The notes under the pieces: model-generated | What the model was told of the DNA's origin: nothing | The model's database searches: none | The model's input: only the letters and a program-made list of their open reading frames with translations | Part shown: positions 1 through 11,233 of the stretch, in pieces | Layout: each line of letters starts with the position of its first letter | How positions within the stretch are numbered: the stretch's first letter is position 1 | Program-made: the position numbers and the translations under genes | Assembly (NCBI GenBank): GCA_932521035.1 | Contig: OW051497.1 | Span: 9,238,001 to 9,302,000, forward strand | DNA: 64,000 nucleotides | Origin: Oscheius dolichura | Lineage: Eukaryota > Nematoda > Chromadorea > Rhabditida > Rhabditidae | Direction: 5' to 3'

Positions 1-335
1 TGTTTTTACTCGAAATGGAATCGAAAGAAGGGCAACTAGCAACACTGTTTAAAGCTGTAAATACAGTACATACAGAAGGAGAGGGGGATCTTTTTGAGCG
101 TATAAATAATTTGCACATGAGACGAGGAGAAGGAGAATAGACTAGATACGCGTAGATTGAGAGTAAATTTGTTTCTATTCACAACCAATAAGTGCACAAA
201 CTTGTCAGATAAAATGCAGGGGTGATGATCACGAGGGGGGAAACGACACAATTAACCTCCATAGAAGAGAGACGTATTAATTGCGGATTTCTATTTTAAG
301 TGAATAAATCGAGAATCAGACTAGAGTGGGGTCAT
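1..335. other. 5' edge, no gene recognised
   Basis: No reading frame here has convincing coding character or splice borders. It lies just downstream of the LAPTM-like stop codon and probably holds that gene's 3' untranslated region. AATAAA-like strings occur, but I cannot single out a poly(A) site. Confidence 0.4.
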
Positions 336-1519
336 TCACCGTGCTGAAAGAGTCTTCATGGGGGTTGAGAATGCCAGGCAGTATTTCATGTATGTACTCC
401 TCTCTTCGAGGTAACGGTAGCAGCTGTAGATTACATAGATGAACCAGATTTCGAAGATGAATGTCAGGATATAGATGGCCATCAAGAAGTATATCCTCGC
501 CATTGTTCCTGAAAGTTCACTTGGGTCATATATTTCCTCTTTTTCTCGATGATCTTAGGTTAAGTCTGCGTAAGGCGGGGCATTTGTCATATTTTCGGCA
601 GGATCCTGCGAACGCAAGGGTCCATTACATGGTCTCCTCCGCTTGAAACGTTTCTTACAGCGCGGAAATTCCAAATCAAGGTGCCAAAATAAAGCGATTA
701 ACCGAGAAAGTTATTCTGTTCAAGGAAACAAATCCATCTCTGGCGCCTTGGAACTCATAAGCAATGCATGAAACTCCGAAATTCAACCCCGTACCTGCAT
801 CAAGAGCTACAGTACTCTGCCTAGGGTGTTCCATAAAAGGAGCAGCATTGATAACTCTATAAAATAGAGCCGTATCCGTACATATTGCAATCGTTCCACA
901 GATTAATACGATTAGAAGAATGAGTACCACAAGGATCTGAAAAAAACGCTCCTTCTTGATTTTTCTGTTTGCCTACCTGAATGACCAGGTGAGGTATCAA
1001 AAGCGGAGCAATATTTTTCGTAACCCCTAGGAACATTAATAGGACGACCAGCGTTCCAAGTGCTAATGTGACCATAGCTATGACAAATGAGGCGAAAACA
1101 TAATTTTCCTTGACTCCTTTTGCCTGGAAATGGGTATATTCTGCCAAATGAAATGGGGGCAGTTAACAGCTGTATAGTCAAGAAGGAAAAAGTACTCTCC
1201 CACGAGTTGTTATTGAGAAAAGCATCTGCTTACCTCTTGTAGACGGCCGTCATGTTGTAAGTAGACCAGGAGGGAATGGATTAGGAAGAAAAATATTAAA
1301 GCTATGTGGACTATTCCAATGATATAGGCTCCCGTCTTGACGTGAAAACAATTACATAAACAGCGATATTCTTCGGAGCTCTCATCGAATTGAATTGTCC
1401 GGGGAACCTTAAACAGCGATGTTCACAATAAAAGTGGCAATATTTACATGATCAACGGAGCCGTTCTCCTGGCGGTTGTTCCTGATGAGCACGGAACGGA
1501 CTGCCCGTCCGTTCATCAT
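336..1519 (-). CDS. LAPTM4/5-like lysosomal four-pass membrane protein
   Basis: Predicted four-transmembrane protein of the lysosome-associated LAPTM family, 250 residues. LAPTM proteins sit in late endosome and lysosome membranes and affect sorting of transporters and sphingolipids. Five exons join in frame: 1448-1519, 1234-1407, 977-1123, 795-936 and 336-553. The family hallmark is visible as a cysteine cluster running into the first helix (CLCNCFHVKTGAYIIG). Helix 2 starts near FASFVIAM, helix 3 follows PLLIPHLVIQ, and helix 4 ends in the family-typical YSCYRYLEER. The short cytosolic tail ends PMKTLSAR and lacks the PPxY motifs of vertebrate LAPTM4/5, so recruitment of Nedd4-type ligases by those motifs is not supported. 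The start was taken at the tandem Met-Met; no better upstream Met is in frame. The family call rests on motif resemblance, the exon structure on exact frame closure. Confidence 0.75.
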
Positions 1520-4500
1520 CGCCCTCACGTCGAATTTCCCCGTTTTTAGTGTTTTATGTTGTTTGGAATTACTGAAAAGGAGTAATGCGGATTAGGGAAG
1601 TAAAAAGAAGAGAGGAAGGAAAACGGAAGAAGTTTGCAGACAAAACACAATTAGCATGTTAAAAGGAAGAAGAGTGGCCGGGGTTCCATAAAAATATACA
1701 ACTTCGCGATGCCATCGCTTTGAGCTTTGAAATCTCATTGGCTCTGCTTCTCTTTCTCACAATGTGAAAAGGATGGGCCGCGTAAATGCATTTTGTTTGA
1801 CATGTGAGGACTTTATGCAACAATAGATTAGAACAAGCACCGGGCTGGCAGGAGGGGAGCACTCTCCCGGAAATAACAAAAGCGTTGAGTCGAAATTGAG
1901 GGCGAACAGATCGCCTTTCCGAAAGGCAAACAGACTAGCCCCCCGTGGCCGTGGTGGATCTGGAGGCGAACCCGACTGGAGTCGGTTGGTCCCCCACTCT
2001 TTTCCTCCCCGCTAACCTGAATTTCGAGGGCTCAAAGAGGAAAAGAGAAGATGGTGGCTGCGGAGAAAAACAAGGTAAACTCTTTTGGGCGCTATTTTAA
2101 GAAATATGGCAGCAAGAAGGGGGAGGGTAGGGAAGTCATTCCTTTTTATTATTTCAGTTTCGGGAGAAAAAAACGTGAGAGGATGCAGAGATTTCAATTG
2201 AAAAAAGAGAATTAATATCGTCGTGGAACTGAAAATCTAGCTGGAAAAATTCGAAAGTAGTGGGTAAACGGGTAAAAAGTACGAGGGATTATAAATATGA
2301 AGACGTGAGAATTATGTGTGGGCAGATTTGCGCATGGCGCTATTTTATGGTTAGTCGAAACGCGTTGGATGCTTGCCAACCCGCTGTCAGCCACAACAAG
2401 CAAATATGCAACGCAACTGAATATTGATCCGCCGTGAGGCTAAAATCAGCGGTCAGGCTAGCGCGAATAGAGATAGTGCGTGAGCAAGGGAGGCGCGACG
2501 AGACCGGGCACACGCTGGTGGTCACCTGAGGCTATCTTCAAAAGAAAGTAGCGCTCGCACTCTTGCTTAACCGATTGCCTTGAAGGAAATTGCATTTTTT
2601 TTCCTTCTGGAGGGGGGCGCCTGCACTCTAGTCTTCCCAAAACTGAGATAAAGGATACCTCGTGACATGTGCCCGTCAAAATGGCCCTGCTTAGGTTATT
2701 TGGTGACAGAGACAACACAAAAAGGCAAGCAGTGTCAGAGATTATCCTTTGTTATATTGTTTTCCTCCCTCCTTTGTCCTAAATTTGGGCTATAACCCTC
2801 TTTTGCGGATTTCACCTCGAGGTCTCAACAATGTTTTGTTTTCAAGAATGGGGTCCCCTCTTTTCAACAATTTATATACTTGCTCTCTTCTGTAAACAAC
2901 CCGTTTTGGAGGGGACTTCAAAAGGGAGCGATGACCAAATAAGCCAAAAATCTATTTCTCGTGAAAACGTTAATTCGAGAAAAGCGCAGTAAACAAATTA
3001 AGCAATGTGAACTTTGTCGCATTTTGTTTGATCAGCAGGAAAAGGGAAATAGGAAACGGGAAAGCCACATGAAAGCTCACGTTATGATTCAAGCTGTGGG
3101 TTGAGTTTAATCGAATCTACCACCTGGCGCGATAAAATAAGCATTGTCATGGTTAAATAGATTGACGAGAAGCGTGAATAATTAAAACTCTCTGGGTCTC
3201 GAGAAGTGACAAAAGAAAGAAAAAAGAAGAAGCCATGCTGGTGTAGAGTCACTGCTGCAGATAAGGAGTGTTATGTTTTCCTTTTCCAAAACAACGGGGG
3301 ACGCCGCTTATGCCATCTTGAGCAAATAGTCAGAAGCATTGCGTAGCTGCTACTTAATCAAGATGACTACTGTAAACAGTTCATTGAGCATCGGTACAAT
3401 AGGAAATTCGAATAGGTGAGAATGTACTTTATCTTCTCGGAAAACATTTTTCCCCAGTCTAACCAGACAGGTAATTAAGCGGCTTGTTGCTCTCCCACGG
3501 TTACAGTATTCCAAAATTGCCTGTTTTCGCCTAGCAGATACCAATCTAATGATTATCGCCACCTCCGCAATATCTCGCTCGTTCACTTGTTGCCGCCAAT
3601 TTTATCTTGTTTGGATTCAGGTCCAAGAAAGCTGTCAGTAAAAAGAAGTAGGGCGCAAGAGAGGTCCCCGAGGGATGAACACAAACACAATCAGGGGGAT
3701 TTCGCTGTCAGGGTAATGGTAACACGAAAAACTAACTGCCCTTTGTTGACAACAACGTTGTCTTTCTCGTTTATTAAATGAGGGATACCTTCTGCTCCCC
3801 GTGCCCCTCCTGGGAGAGTGCAAAACCTAATCGCCACTAATGGTAGGCGCCTTGCCATTGCCGGCTCCCTGGGTGACAAACCAAGAAATAAGTGCATTTC
3901 GAACATGCTGCGCGGAGGTTTCTCATCGATTTCATATCTACTAGTGCAATTAGCACGTCGGGAGGCACCTACTCAGCGGAGAGTATAATTGAGTGCCATC
4001 AGAAATCATCCACACCATCTTCAGGCGGCTCTAAATTTTGCATTTTAATGTCTGGGGGGTTGTTTCAAAAGATCAGAAATTATAAAGAATTTCCATATAA
4101 GGTGGTTGAGTGAGATGATGACGAGGGAAAGATCCATTAACCGATGGGTAATGTTGGCCATTCAATCCTAATTTATGGGCAATAAAAGACGTTACCAGGA
4201 GGATATTGCTTGCTGACATTCCGTATTATTCCTTAAAAGCTTATCCTTGGTCATAGATCATCAAAATATTTGTCAGAGCCTTGACTCTAAGGTGAATACC
4301 AACAGTTTGCAGTAAAGCTTATGCATACTGCTACCACGAGGCCTGGAGCACTAGAATAAGAAAAATACAGCGAGTGTGATCTTTGAGGAAGGATATCCTT
4401 CAAGACGCTCTCTATAGAAGCCCGCGGCGTTTAGAAAAGATGTATAGGTAAACTTGCGATGATATTTAAAGAGAATGGACGGACGGCCTCTGACTAACAA

Positions 4501-5063
4501 GGAACTGAAGTCCTTTTCCACTTGGCCGGACATTTCGTAGGCACGCCGGAACATTTCTCTCGCTAAGTCATGAAGTAGATTTTTCAGTAGAGGGCAGTTA
4601 AACGGGCAAAGGTGAAGTTCAGCACACTTCGAGGCAGACATTTATCTCCCTCTTATAATTATTGTTTTTTTGCAGATACGTACAGTTAATAGCAGCTGAG
4701 AAAGTTAATGGTCAGAGCTCAAGGCGGGCTAAAAGGACATACATGGACAATTCGCCGAATGTTCATTAAAACTCTCAATACGGAGACTATTAGAAATAAG
4801 AACGTGGAGTGGGAAGGCCTTTGTTGCATTGTTGGAGACAGCCTCCTGCGTGTCGCATTCAGCCGCAATAATGGTCATGCGGAAACGAGCAGAACCCTTG
4901 AGAGCTAATACGTAACAAGAGAAGGAAGAACGCAATAGAATGGACCTAAATTGTCAATCAACTTTTTCTCGACACAATTAGATAGACTCTTCATAAATAA
5001 ACTGAACTAGTTACAATTCGATAACATATAAAATAAACTGATTTACGAGACTGAGACGTTTCT
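1520..5063. other. 3.5-kb gap, mostly intergenic
   Basis: Between the start of the LAPTM-like gene and the end of the ammonium transporter gene I see no multi-exon gene. A minus-strand frame at 3350-3586 (78 codons) and another at 4351-4641 are open, but neither has family motifs. The rest is AT-rich with frequent stops. Confidence 0.35.
4351..4641 (-). CDS. possible single-exon hypothetical protein, 96 aa
   Basis: An ATG-initiated frame of 96 codons without intron. The N-terminal part has three cysteines (KCAELHLCPFNC) followed by a helical stretch, LLKNLLHDLAREMFRRAYEM. I recognise no family, and no signal peptide or membrane segment is obvious. Lack of introns is unusual for this window, where true genes are split into many small exons, so it may be a chance frame. 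It lies between two minus-strand genes but is too far from both to be an exon of either. Confidence 0.2.
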   Translation of the reverse strand: MSASKCAELHLCPFNCPLLKNLLHDLAREMFRRAYEMSGQVEKDFSSLLVRGRPSILFKYHRKFTYTSFLNAAGFYRERLEGYPSSKITLAVFFLF

Positions 5064-7798
5064 CTAAAGCCATGAAGTGGTGGGCGCTTCGTCGTGATAC
5101 ATATCAGAAATTTGATTTAGTTTCTGCCTGTCCCCTGATTTGTTTGAGGCTGTACTTTCTCTCTTGGCTTCTTCTTCCGGTACTTCACTTATGAAGTGCT
5201 CTACTCGTTCGTTATGGCTCACCGTCTGAAAACATATTACTAATACTATTTCCAGGACTACTGACAACCTTTCTTGGCTTCGCTACTTTCTCCCTCGCCT
5301 GGTGATGATGCTCTGGATGTTCGAATTTCTGGGGATTTACGTAGAGACTTTTTCGACGACCACCGGTAAATTCAGAAGGAGCTACGCTGGTTCTTCTATC
5401 GTAGACGGCTGCTAACTGCTCTAGGGAAACTGAAAAGCGTATTATTCTCGGTATAGGAAGAATTCTGACTTTCTTGATTTGCTGGATAAACATGGACACT
5501 GTTCCTTCTTGGGTCCATCTTCTTGTTCACTTTGATTCCCTCAAACTCATCCCAACCGTGGCCATAAGCATGCAAAGGATAAGCGGCCTAGAGTGATCTC
5601 TCCTTAAGAGGCGGCCTTCTATTTACCTCTCCGTGCTTGTAGATATCAAGGCCGTTAATCTCTACCTCCTCACTAACACGTAATTTCCCGATTTTCCTTA
5701 GGAATAAGAAAATTGGTGCCATCCACAGCACTGACCATGTAATAATTGCCAGGGCGCAAATCATTTGCCAACCGCATTGCTAGAAAAATATTTTGTGCTA
5801 TAGTGGTAGTGATAAGAGAACCGCAAAGGCCTCTCCAACTTTATGTTTTCCATCTTTTCCAGCTATAGCGTCGGAGATAGCATAAACGATGCCATCATGA
5901 GCTATTATTGTTGTGGATAATAGTCCCCAAAATCCGCCACCAAAATGCACAGCGAAGGCGTCTAGCGGATCGTCAACTTTCAGCCTATCAGAGGACGTGT
6001 TTTTTCATTGAAATCGAAGAACATACGCAATCATCATACGACTAAGTCCGAGATAGATGAGACCAGCACCAATTCCTGTGAAAGATGAAGCCCACGGCTC
6101 CATCCGGTTGCAACCAGCGCAAGCGGACACCATTCCTGAAAAGAATATCTGGATCCCTCATACGGAAAGAGTCTCGTTTTTCTCGCAAAAGATTCTGCAC
6201 AATTTTGTGGGTGAGGAGATTAATTCTTGTTAGAAGGGATATGGTTAATTTCCTTTATTCCCCTCCATCTGTAGGAGTCTCGCTTCCTGTTGACTACAGG
6301 AGATCAAACTGGAGACTGCAATCTTCTGACTACTACTCACACGATAGACAGAATGTAAAATTCACAACGGTTCTTGGGAATAATTTACCTGCAAGGCAAG
6401 CATTCAGTGTCAGGAGAAGAGTCCATTTGCCTTGGGTGAGATAGTGAATTATTAAGAAGGTCAAGGCTGCCCATGCTCCACAAAGGATAGTGTTGACCAT
6501 GGCTAAGGCAACAATGTGCCCTTCTCCGGGCTTCACAATATCAGCCATTGATCCTGGAATCTCCTTTATTAGGTTTCAAATTTTATGGAATTACCGCCAT
6601 TGAAGGCGAGGAACCCAAACATAAGGATGAATCCTCCCAGAGCGGCAAACTGAAACAACCTCATTTTTTGGCTAGGCTTCTCTTTGTTCAGACTTTTTCC
6701 TAATGGAATTCCTCGGTAATAAAGGGCTTACACCACCTTTGGCTATCAAAGGTGTCAGATCAAACAACTAAAGAAGAAGTCAGATAAGGCTGACCGGAAT
6801 AACTGGCCGGGTTATTATTTTTAGAGGGTCTGTTGCTTTTTTATGACTAACCGGAACGGAATGCCCTTTAATTTCAATGGATTCTTCTTCTCCATCCTCG
6901 GGAAATCGCCCAATTCGAGGGCCAATTAGATAAGCAGCTACAAAGGAGATTGTTCCTCCGCAGAGATGTACTACTCCAGCACCGGCAAAGTCCTAAATGG
7001 AATTTTAATTTTAAATACAGAGAGCTTGCCTGGTAAGTTGTATGGATGGATCCTGTCTGAATCCCTTTGTACATCCAGCCTTGAGGGTTCCATCCCCAAT
7101 GAGTTAGAATAGGATAGACAAATGCTAAAACTAACTGGAAGAGAAAAAATAAGAACTTACTAGAGATCACACTACAGTAGGTTATATAGTTGGCAAATTC
7201 ACAACGTTCGGCTACGGCTCCGGAAACGATCGTGGCGGAGGTAGCGGCAAACACGTATTGGAAGAAAAACCTTAAAAATAGGCATCGGAACCAGCAAAAC
7301 AGCCCAGTTTCTATCTAATCACTCCTCTTTTTAGAAACCTGATCAACAGATAAGAAGACTAAGAACTTGCTTAGGGTAATCGTCGAGACCAGCCAGGAAG
7401 AACTGTGTGTGGCCGATGAACAGCCCCACCACGTCGTTATTAGACCCACCGAAGGCGAAGGCCCATCCTAGAGACCAGTAACCAATCACAGCTATGCCTA
7501 GAAAATAATGGAATCCTTTAGATACTTAGCTCTTGACTTACAGGAATCTAATAAATTCTTGATCAAGATATTGGTGGTATTCTTGCTCCTAACTGAACCA
7601 GCTTCGAGAAAGGCAAAGCCACATTGCATCACTAAAACTTTACGATAGAGTAGAGAAGAGAGGAGCCTTACGGAAAATAATAATAGCCATAGAGCAAAGG
7701 AAGAAAGCATTTTGATTCTCCGCCAGGTTGACTTGCATACTTTCCAACTGATTCTTGAGATCATTAACCTCAGCGGTGAGATTATCCAATTCCGACAT
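5064..7798 (-). CDS. Ammonium transporter, Amt/Rh family
   Basis: Membrane channel-transporter for ammonium, normally an 11-helix trimer in the plasma membrane. The N-terminal exon ([11 protein letters not shown]) leads into helix 1, then [18 protein letters not shown], the classic Amt motif, and [10 protein letters not shown]. Both pore histidines expected for Amt proteins are present: [13 protein letters not shown] and [32 protein letters not shown] and [19 protein letters not shown] are further family signatures. A long hydrophilic C-terminal tail follows (about 120 residues, ending DEAPTTSWL), as in several animal Amts; such tails are regulatory in other family members. About 14 exons with introns of roughly 40-60 nt. 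The joins near 6.6-6.8 kb and at 5.5 kb (apparent donor GTCCAT) are the least certain. Total length is about 600 residues by my joins. Confidence 0.88.
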
Positions 7799-8620
7799 TG
7801 TGGTGGGAGGATAGGGCTAAAAATTGAATAATTAGAAATCAATACCTAAATTTAACCGTGGTAGCCCAAACCGTGGTGGCCATTTTGATTCTGAAGACCC
7901 TTAGCGCTGGGCGATGGAATCAGAATACGGTGCCTATCTCGAACGAGGCAAATAAAATTTTATTAAGCGTTAGATGAAAGGCACCGAGCGCTACACCCAA
8001 ATGATCTTTATAAGACACTAAAGACGAAAGAAAGATGAGTGCAGTCTGGACTGATATTTAAGGGGGAATACATTGGAGTTGTCCCAATTTTTATGTGTCA
8101 TACTCCTGGATCTTTTCTTCTGATAAAATGCATAGCATGTCTGTATGTAACATTTGATTGGAGCCTACATGGCATTGGTTATTATACAGTCGCTTCGAGA
8201 CCTGTACCTTTAATCTTAAAGCCTTAGCCAATTTGTTCAAGAAAAGATGGGCCCCTTATTTACTCAACCACTTGTTGAATTCGAAGATTAACACTTCCTG
8301 TACGAGATTACTTCTGTTTTCCACTCCATTTACTACGTATAACGCGTCTTCTTTATTTTTGCTCGCAAACAAATCATTTCCTTGTCGCGATATTCCCCCG
8401 GGCTTATAATCGCCTCTCTTCCTCCCTGATATGTCCAAGAAGCCGAGAATAGTTATTGTAAACGCCCACGTCTTGACGTAAGGTAATCTGCAGCCCAGCG
8501 GAAGCTTCATCTACCCCCGTGTTGATGTTTTCCCGTTGAAAGAATAACACGGAGATGGGCACAAACAGTTAGTCATAAAATAACTTACGTGTTGTGGAGG
8601 TGTGAAAAGTCGTATCAACA

Positions 8621-8749
8621 ATGGGCCTAAGTTGCAATGACTCCTGGTTATCGCTGACTTTCCTTTTGGAAGTACTCATGTTCTTAGCCGGATTTCAAGT
8701 TCAGAAACCGAACAACCAGCTCACGTTGTCTGATCTTCTTGAGCAATGA
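8621..8749 (+). CDS. possible small secreted peptide, 42 aa
   Basis: Short ATG-initiated frame whose first half is hydrophobic and signal-peptide-like (SWLSLTFLLEVLMFLAGF), followed by a polar tail (QVQKPNNQLTLSDLLEQ) and a TGA. It could encode a tiny secreted peptide, or be the first exon of a gene whose other exons I cannot find. No family is recognised and no dibasic site is present. A chance frame is equally possible. Confidence 0.2.
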   Translation: MGLSCNDSWLSLTFLLEVLMFLAGFQVQKPNNQLTLSDLLEQ

Positions 8750-9969
8750 AATTTCATCTTCCTTAGGTGATAAGAAGCTGGAGAAGAAAATATGGAGTGC
8801 ACCTGAAGTCTGGCCGGTCATTCTATTTTTTGGGTGTTGTTCTTTCGGGCTTCTACACAGATTGAGTTATCAAGAAACGCTCATTTTGGTGTTATCGCCG
8901 GAATGATAAGGACTTCTGGAAATTAGAGAGCACCCTATTGTCGCGTTGCAAAGGTGTTCGACAAAGATCTTCTGCTTTTAGTTCGTCTTTTTCCGGGTTT
9001 CAAAATGGTAAGGATGTCTCTCTTTTGTAAATCAGGAGATAACCACGACATCTGCCAACCAGTAGAGGGTCAGCTTCTTTCGTTGGGTTGCTACTGCCGC
9101 TACTTCACTTCAGTTTGAAGAACTTGGCTCTCTGAAGCAAGTTACCTCATAAATTTTACGATGCTAGTAGAACAGAAATAAGGAAGTACAGCTCGTCTCC
9201 GGTTCCCAAGGACTGTTCCATTATAGGCATATGAAATCCTTTTTGCTACGCTCCTCTCCTAAGTCTTGTTAAAGCAATTTATTATTTAAGTTATAAAAGA
9301 AAATAGTAGAGAACATCATAGTAAAGAAGAGAAGTGAAATGAATATGTTATCAAACACTCCAGAGTTATTTTTGAGACATATGATTACTCTCCGTGTGCA
9401 CAGTTGTGTGATAGTTGATTGAAGAAGTGAACCTTCGAAAAAATTAGCTCTCTAAGTAGAAGAAGATGTCTGAACTGATTTTCCCTACAGTTGTTTCCAT
9501 TTTGAAGAAAGGTGCTGATGTTCGTATTAATCTTATGTCTGACTCGAGATGATTTGGGATCCGCTTTTTTTGCAGATCACAATATCTCCAAAATAAAGTG
9601 ACGTTGATCCGGATGGATGATCTGGACGTTTTTTGGTATTAGATGGGATAAAAAGAGTCATGTCTCCTAAATATCGCGACGCTTATCGTACCAAGTGGTT
9701 CCATTCTCCTGCAAACTAATATGCACAAAAAGCTACATCTGCTGTGAATCTTTCTTTTTTATAGCATTACGTGATATTCAAAAACCGTGCTCAACGTTTA
9801 AATAAACACGAAGTGCAGAAACGAATGATCCTCGCTTGCGGAGATAATCACAAAGAACTTCCTTTCTGCTCCGATGAGCTGATCATTACTTGTTTTTGTG
9901 AAGATGCCCTAATATTATGTGTCCTTTTCAGTCAAATTGCGTTCCTCTGCTTCAGTGATGGAAAATTGT

Positions 9970-9992
9970 AGAGAGAGAGAGAGAGAGAGAGT
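9970..9992. repeat. (GA)n microsatellite
   Basis: About eleven GA units in a row in non-coding DNA. Confidence 0.9.
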
Positions 9993-10481
9993 ACGGTAGT
10001 CGCGCCGTCAACAAGAAATGTAGAAGTACTGTAGTATATCGTAGACAATAATTGTAGAAGCGTAGGCGAAGTACTGTTTGCGCTTCCTTGTCAACAGCTT
10101 CCGGTCCTGGGCGTTTTTAGAAGAATAGGAAACAAAAAGATTAGTCACTGCCAATCTGGAGAGTGCCCCTCCCCCTCCTCCTCACTCCCTCAAAGTCCCA
10201 AAATAAACAAAAACATATTTTGTTAACAAGTAACTTTATTGTGTTGGGAAGTTTGAAACTGGATGACAAACGGCGAAATGAGAAAAATTTCTGGGTTGGG
10301 ATTGAGATAGTCAAACACATATGTAGGAGATAGGAGCGAGATCACAGTTGCCGTGTTAAACAGATTTCAACGGCCAAAGCGATATGAATGCCGCAACAAA
10401 AAGAACATGGGAAGGTTGTAGTACGGGGGGATAATTTAATTTAGCGTTTGTTTCATTGTTGGGCGATAGCAAGCTACTCGC

Positions 10482-11233
10482 TTAGAGACTGTTGGAGGGC
10501 TGGGGGCTGGGAGCGGTGAAGATGTTCAGGCATCGACGGAAGACGCTGTTATCGAAGCAGTTCTTGCGGCACTCGTAGCGGAGAGTGGTGGCCTGGTGGC
10601 TGAACATCTCATGGCACATCAGGCACACACGGTCCATTACAGTGTGGACGTGCTCAGCCTTGTGAACTGGGCAATCCTGTAAGAGAAAAATGTTACCTTC
10701 CTGTTTACAGATTATGATTTTGTTTTTCCTTGAGCGCGCAGAATTTTGCGGTTGAACGCGGTTCGAAATTTCATAGACGATTTCACCATTTCGTAAAATT
10801 TCAAAAGGTAACTTACGTCCTCGAGGATCCAGTCGCTTGACTTGCGGTCACGATTGAACTGATTCTCCATCTGAAAAATGTTTATACTGGTCTTTCTCCG
10901 AGCATTGTTTGTATTGTTTGCATTTGTGAGCATTGTTTGGAATGGCAATTACATTTAGTGTGTGTGTGCGTGTGGGTTCCCCGTCCGTTAAAAGGTTCCA
11001 AATGATTTAGTGTCCAAAAAGTGAAATCATTTTGTTTAGAGTGGGCAGATTCCATTAAGATAGTAGATAGAAAGACGAAAGAATGGAATAGGGAACGGCC
11101 TCTGAGCAAAAACAAAAGTTTTAAATCTTACCTGCCCAAGGCGAGGAAGGAAGACGTCACGAGCAGATACCTCGTAGAGGCCAACAAGCAAGAACATTCC
11201 AAGGATGGCGAGGGATCCCATGTGGCCGGTCAT
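10482..11233 (-). CDS. CHH/ITP-like neuropeptide (ion transport peptide family)
   Basis: Secreted peptide hormone precursor, 116 residues, of the crustacean hyperglycemic hormone / insect ion transport peptide family, which nematodes also possess. Three exons close in frame: 11132-11233 (signal peptide, GSLAILGMFLLVGLYEV), 10817-10870 (18 residues) and 10482-10676 (hormone domain). The hormone domain has the family's six cysteines with spacing C-x15-C-x2-C-x14-C-x3-C-x8-C and the typical strings VMDRVCLMCHEMF, ECRKNCFDN and FRRCLNIF. Family members form three disulfides and act as circulating hormones on ion and water balance, metabolism or moulting; the role here is inferred only. There is no C-terminal Gly for amidation; the tail is Pro/Ser-rich and ends SNSL. 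No dibasic site precedes the first cysteine, so the mature N-terminus is unclear. Confidence 0.85.

Larger units (their letters stand above)
7799..10481. other. 2.7-kb gap, no clear gene
   Basis: Upstream region of the ammonium transporter and downstream region of the ITP-like gene. A minus-strand frame at 8256-8510 and a plus frame at 9771-9971 are open but featureless. A short plus-strand frame with a hydrophobic start at 8621-8749 and a GA microsatellite are listed separately. Confidence 0.35.
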
